Shown here: in pieces, positions 5,717-7,060 of the stretch | How the letters are laid out: the number at the start of each line of letters is the position of its first letter | Position numbering within the stretch: the stretch's first letter is position 1 | From: JAKORR01 sp964608495 | GTDB lineage: Bacteria > Armatimonadota > Zipacnadia > Zipacnadales > FEN-943 | NCBI GenBank assembly: GCA_964608495.1 | Contig: CAZSOQ010000265.1 | Location: 1 to 7,060 of the forward strand | DNA: 7,060 nt | Direction: 5' to 3' | The notes under the pieces: generated by a model | What the model saw: the letters and a program-made list of their open reading frames with translations, nothing else | The model's database searches: none | Told to the model about the DNA's origin: nothing | Made by a program: the position numbers and the translations under genes

Positions 5717-5730
5717 CCTGCGCGCTGCAC

Positions 5731-6165
5731 TCAGGCCTGTGGATCGGGGTCCCCACGAGGCGAGGACGGGACAGCGTGCTCCTCCAGCCATGCCGAGAAC
5801 TCGTCCACGGTCATCCGGCCCGTGGCCAACGCAAGGATGGCGGCGACCGCTTCGTCGTCCGAGGCGCACAACCGCAACCCGTTGATCTCCAGCATCGCTT
5901 CGGCGGCGAGAAGGGCGGTCCGCTTGTTACCGTCAACGAAGGGGTGGCCTGCGGCCAGAGCGTGTGCCAGGGCAGCGGCCCTCTGGAAGACGCTCGAGAA
6001 CAACTCGAAGTCGCCGAACCCGCTCCTGGGGCGCTCGATAGCAGCCCTCAGGCGCGAGGGGTCCAGCACGCCGCCCGCCCCGCCGCCGGCGGCCAGGACG
6101 CGCGCGTGGATCTCCAGCAGGTCCTGGTAGGTGGGGCAGCGCCTACCACTTGGCGAGTTCTTCAA
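5731..6165 (-). CDS. doc: Doc-type Fic-family toxin (death on curing), 144 aa
   Basis: Residues 74-82, HPFVDGNKR followed by TALLA, are the Fic signature in its Doc form, with Lys in place of the second Gly of HxFx(D/E)GNGR. In phage P1 Doc this change goes with phosphorylation of elongation factor Tu instead of AMP transfer, arresting translation. The start YQDLLEIHARVL, the segment LDPSRLRAAIERPRSGFGD and the tail SDDEAVAAILALATGRMTVDEFSAWLEEH also match Doc proteins of about 125-145 residues. The TTG at 6165 is the first start after an in-frame stop. It gives a tail of about ten residues before the usual N-terminus and has only a weak GAGAAG upstream. The gene overlaps the preceding small gene by 23 bases, so translation is probably coupled. 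The family is very clear; the exact start is less so. Confidence 0.9.
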   Translation of the reverse strand: MKNSPSGRRCPTYQDLLEIHARVLAAGGGAGGVLDPSRLRAAIERPRSGFGDFELFSSVFQRAAALAHALAAGHPFVDGNKRTALLAAEAMLEINGLRLCASDDEAVAAILALATGRMTVDEFSAWLEEHAVPSSPRGDPDPQA

Positions 6166-6394
6166 GGGCTTCTCGCCGACGCTCGATCAGGGCCTCAATC
6201 AGCACGTCCTCAACCTGCCGGCCCGGTCCCGCGGTGTTCATCTCGCCCTGCACCGGGACGCCGCGGAGACAGGCGAAGGGGATCAGGCCACTGGGAGAAG
6301 GCTTCGCGCTCAGCAGCCTGGCAACGCCGCCGGGAACACGATTCCTGTCCCGCCGAGCACAGCAGGCGTCGGTCGAGGGATGCTTTGCGGACAT
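6143..6394 (-). CDS. putative antitoxin partner of Doc, 83 aa, family not recognised
   Basis: Position, size and the 23-base overlap with the Doc gene suggest this is its antitoxin. The ATG at 6394 has AGGGGA five bases upstream and a strong promoter about 80 bases back. The C-terminal third, GRQVEDVLIEALIERRREALEELAKW, is clearly helical and amphipathic, like the toxin-binding helix of many antitoxins. The N-terminal part (MSAKHPSTDACCARRDRNRVPGG) is unlike Phd, AbrB/MazE or ribbon-helix-helix domains, and I see no DNA-binding motif there. Either the family is unfamiliar, the true start lies further in (an in-frame Met, GEMNTAGPG, would leave about 34 residues), or an original N-terminal domain has been scrambled by frameshift. 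The gene is likely; its function is inferred from context only. Confidence 0.55.
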   Translation of the reverse strand: MSAKHPSTDACCARRDRNRVPGGVARLLSAKPSPSGLIPFACLRGVPVQGEMNTAGPGRQVEDVLIEALIERRREALEELAKW

Positions 6395-6399
6395 CGTCT

Positions 6400-6405
6400 T
6401 CCCCT
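6400..6405 (-). promoter_or_regulatory. ribosome binding site of the putative Doc antitoxin
   Basis: On the minus strand AGGGGA lies five bases before the ATG at 6394. Just upstream in the leader, arms 6422-6428 and 6436-6442 (GGCGCGG/CCGCGCC) form a seven-base stem with a seven-base loop, which might influence translation. Confidence 0.5.
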
Positions 6406-6471
6406 GCGTGCCGCCTCCTGTGGCGCGGCCCCGGCCCGCGCCATCGCTGACACGCCCCTATCCTGTCCCGC

Positions 6472-6500
6472 ACGATACCATGCCACAGGGCGCTGGTCAA
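6472..6500 (-). promoter_or_regulatory. sigma70-type promoter of the putative antitoxin-Doc operon
   Basis: On the minus strand TTGACC (6495-6500), a 17-base spacer and TATCGT (6472-6477) preceded by TGG (extended -10) form a good promoter. Transcription would start near 6465, leaving a leader of about 70 bases. It stands back to back with the plus-strand promoter at 6530-6558. Confidence 0.7.
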
Positions 6501-6526
6501 CGGTGCGCACAGCCACCGTCGTTGAC
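6496..6526. promoter_or_regulatory. inverted repeat between divergent promoters, candidate operator
   Basis: ACGGTG (6500-6505) is matched by CACCGT (6514-6519) across eight bases. The symmetry continues outward as GTCAAC (6496-6501) and GTTGAC (6521-6526), with a small offset on the right side. It overlaps the -35 box of the antitoxin-Doc promoter and lies just before the -35 of the opposite promoter, where an autoregulatory antitoxin could control both directions. Confidence 0.45.
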
Positions 6527-6529
6527 GGG

Positions 6530-6558
6530 TTGACGGCGTGCCGCTGCCGGGGTATCCT
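6530..6558 (+). promoter_or_regulatory. sigma70-type promoter of the 68-aa protein gene
   Basis: TTGACG (6530-6535), a 17-base spacer and TATCCT (6553-6558) form a good promoter. A second TTGACG lies eight bases upstream (6522-6527). Transcription should start near 6565, only about ten bases before the ATG at 6575. Confidence 0.65.
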
Positions 6559-6574
6559 CGCCGTGTGACCCCCA

Positions 6575-6781
6575 ATGGCTGATGAAGACAAGCGCAAACC
6601 AGGTGGCGGGGCAACCGAGGGTGCGGGCGGCTCTGCGCCCGATAGCGCGGAGGACAGCACGTCGGCACAAGGGCAGGGCGCGGCCTTCTGGGAAGCATTG
6701 GAAGAGAACTCCCCGTACACGGCTCTGGAGAAGGGCCTCAGGCGTCCAGCCGGACAGCGCATCGGGAAGACCCGCCGCTGA
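6575..6781 (+). CDS. small hydrophilic hypothetical protein, 68 aa
   Basis: I do not recognise this protein. Residues 1-32 are disordered in composition (Gly, Ala, Ser, Asp, Glu, for example GGGATEGAGGSAPDSAEDS). Residues 36-68 look structured or binding: AAFWEALEENSPYTALEKGLRR, then a basic tail ending GKTRR. There is no signal peptide or membrane segment, so it should be cytoplasmic. A well-formed promoter at 6530-6558 ends about ten bases before the ATG and no Shine-Dalgarno sequence is present, so the message would be nearly leaderless. It is divergent from the putative antitoxin-Doc operon, sharing its regulatory region, and converges on the partial gene at 6803-7060 with a 21-base gap. 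The promoter placement supports it being real; composition alone would not. Confidence 0.55.
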   Translation: MADEDKRKPGGGATEGAGGSAPDSAEDSTSAQGQGAAFWEALEENSPYTALEKGLRRPAGQRIGKTRR

Positions 6782-6802
6782 CGCCGCGCGGGGGATCTGG
6801 GT

Positions 6803-7060
6803 CTACCGCAGAGCGAGCAGCAACATGGGCAGCATGGACAGCAGCAGTCCACCGGCAAGGCACCAGAAGGCCCAGCGGACACTGCATGCCTTGGTCAAGA
6901 CGTGGAGCCGTGCCCCGACAGAGGCGCAGTGGTAGTATGCGGCTAGCTTGGCCCGAATCTGCTCGTCGCTAGCCCCCATCTTGACTGCCTCAACGAGCTT
7001 CCCTGACTCGCCAGCGAATGGCTGCCGCGTGGGCGATTTCTCGCGGTCAGCGAGTAGCAG
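6803..7060 (-). CDS. partial CDS, C-terminal part of a membrane-anchored protein
   Basis: An open minus-strand frame runs in from the right edge and ends at TAG (6803-6805), giving 85 visible residues. The start lies outside the window, or possibly at an internal ATG (6977-6979) that would leave a 58-residue protein. The visible part begins LLLADREKSPTRQ, continues with a helical segment KLVEAVKMGASDEQIRAKLAAYYH, and ends in a hydrophobic stretch WAFWCLAGGLLLSMLPMLLLALR that is very probably a transmembrane helix at the extreme C-terminus. Such a tail anchor would leave the rest in the cytoplasm. No family was recognised. The frame has gene-like composition but cannot be fully judged from a fragment. 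Confidence 0.6.
   Translation of the reverse strand: MLLADREKSPTRQPFAGESGKLVEAVKMGASDEQIRAKLAAYYHCASVGARLHVLTKACSVRWAFWCLAGGLLLSMLPMLLLALR

Larger units (their letters stand above)
5106..5730. other. gene-poor region rich in repeats and palindromes
   Basis: Between the portal start and the end of the Doc gene there is no open frame with convincing protein features. Frames that stay open through it translate to low-complexity Arg/Pro/Ser text, as expected of GC-rich non-coding DNA. It contains degenerate tandem repeats (5151-5277), two adjacent GC palindromes (5272-5312), a two-stage nested stem-loop (5406-5458), two related perfect inverted repeats (5467-5489 and 5544-5570) and small stem-loops at 5669-5682 and 5702-5716. 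No promoter for the portal gene was found in it. Confidence 0.75.

Noticed and set aside
5617..6450. Plus-strand frame of 277 residues opposite the Doc operon
   Set aside because: It is the shadow of the Doc gene, whose Fic motif on the minus strand is unambiguous.

Overview
The window is GC-rich bacterial DNA (roughly two thirds G+C, judged by eye). It uses TTG and GTG starts and several sigma70-type promoters with a TGG extension before the -10 box. An exported seven-repeat beta-propeller with a C-terminal dockerin-like calcium-loop domain fits environmental lineages such as Armatimonadota, Planctomycetota or similar uncultivated groups. That placement is an inference and no marker gene is present to fix it. 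No rRNA, tRNA, CRISPR array or transposase gene was seen.

Layout. (1) 199-1779, plus strand: secreted beta-propeller with a terminal pair of DxDGDG loops. (2) 1971-2825, minus strand: a 284-residue membrane-anchored protein of unknown function, convergent with the propeller gene and driven by a very good promoter at 2848-2876. (3) 3088-3902, plus strand: a type II toxin-antitoxin operon, ribbon-helix-helix antitoxin then PIN-domain toxin, with overlapping stop and start. (4) 3897-5105, minus strand: a complete HK97-type phage portal gene, tail to tail with the PIN toxin; one TCATGA hexamer carries both stop codons. No terminase, protease or capsid gene flanks it. (5) 5106-5730: about 625 bases without a convincing gene, holding degenerate tandem repeats and at least five strong inverted repeats. 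(6) 5731-6394, minus strand: a Doc-type Fic toxin preceded by an overlapping small gene that is probably its antitoxin but matches no family I recognise. (7) 6472-6558: back-to-back divergent promoters around an inverted repeat. (8) 6575-6781, plus strand: a small hydrophilic protein. (9) 6803-7060, minus strand: the C-terminal part of a membrane-anchored protein cut by the window edge.

Functionally the window looks like an accessory region. Two unrelated toxin-antitoxin modules bracket a stranded phage portal gene and a cluster of palindromic elements, with ordinary cell-surface genes on the left. The portal is either the last remnant of a prophage or a retained or co-opted phage gene; the sequence alone cannot decide. 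The parts most worth a second look are the structured region 5151-5570, the orphan portal, and the unrecognised partner of the Doc toxin.
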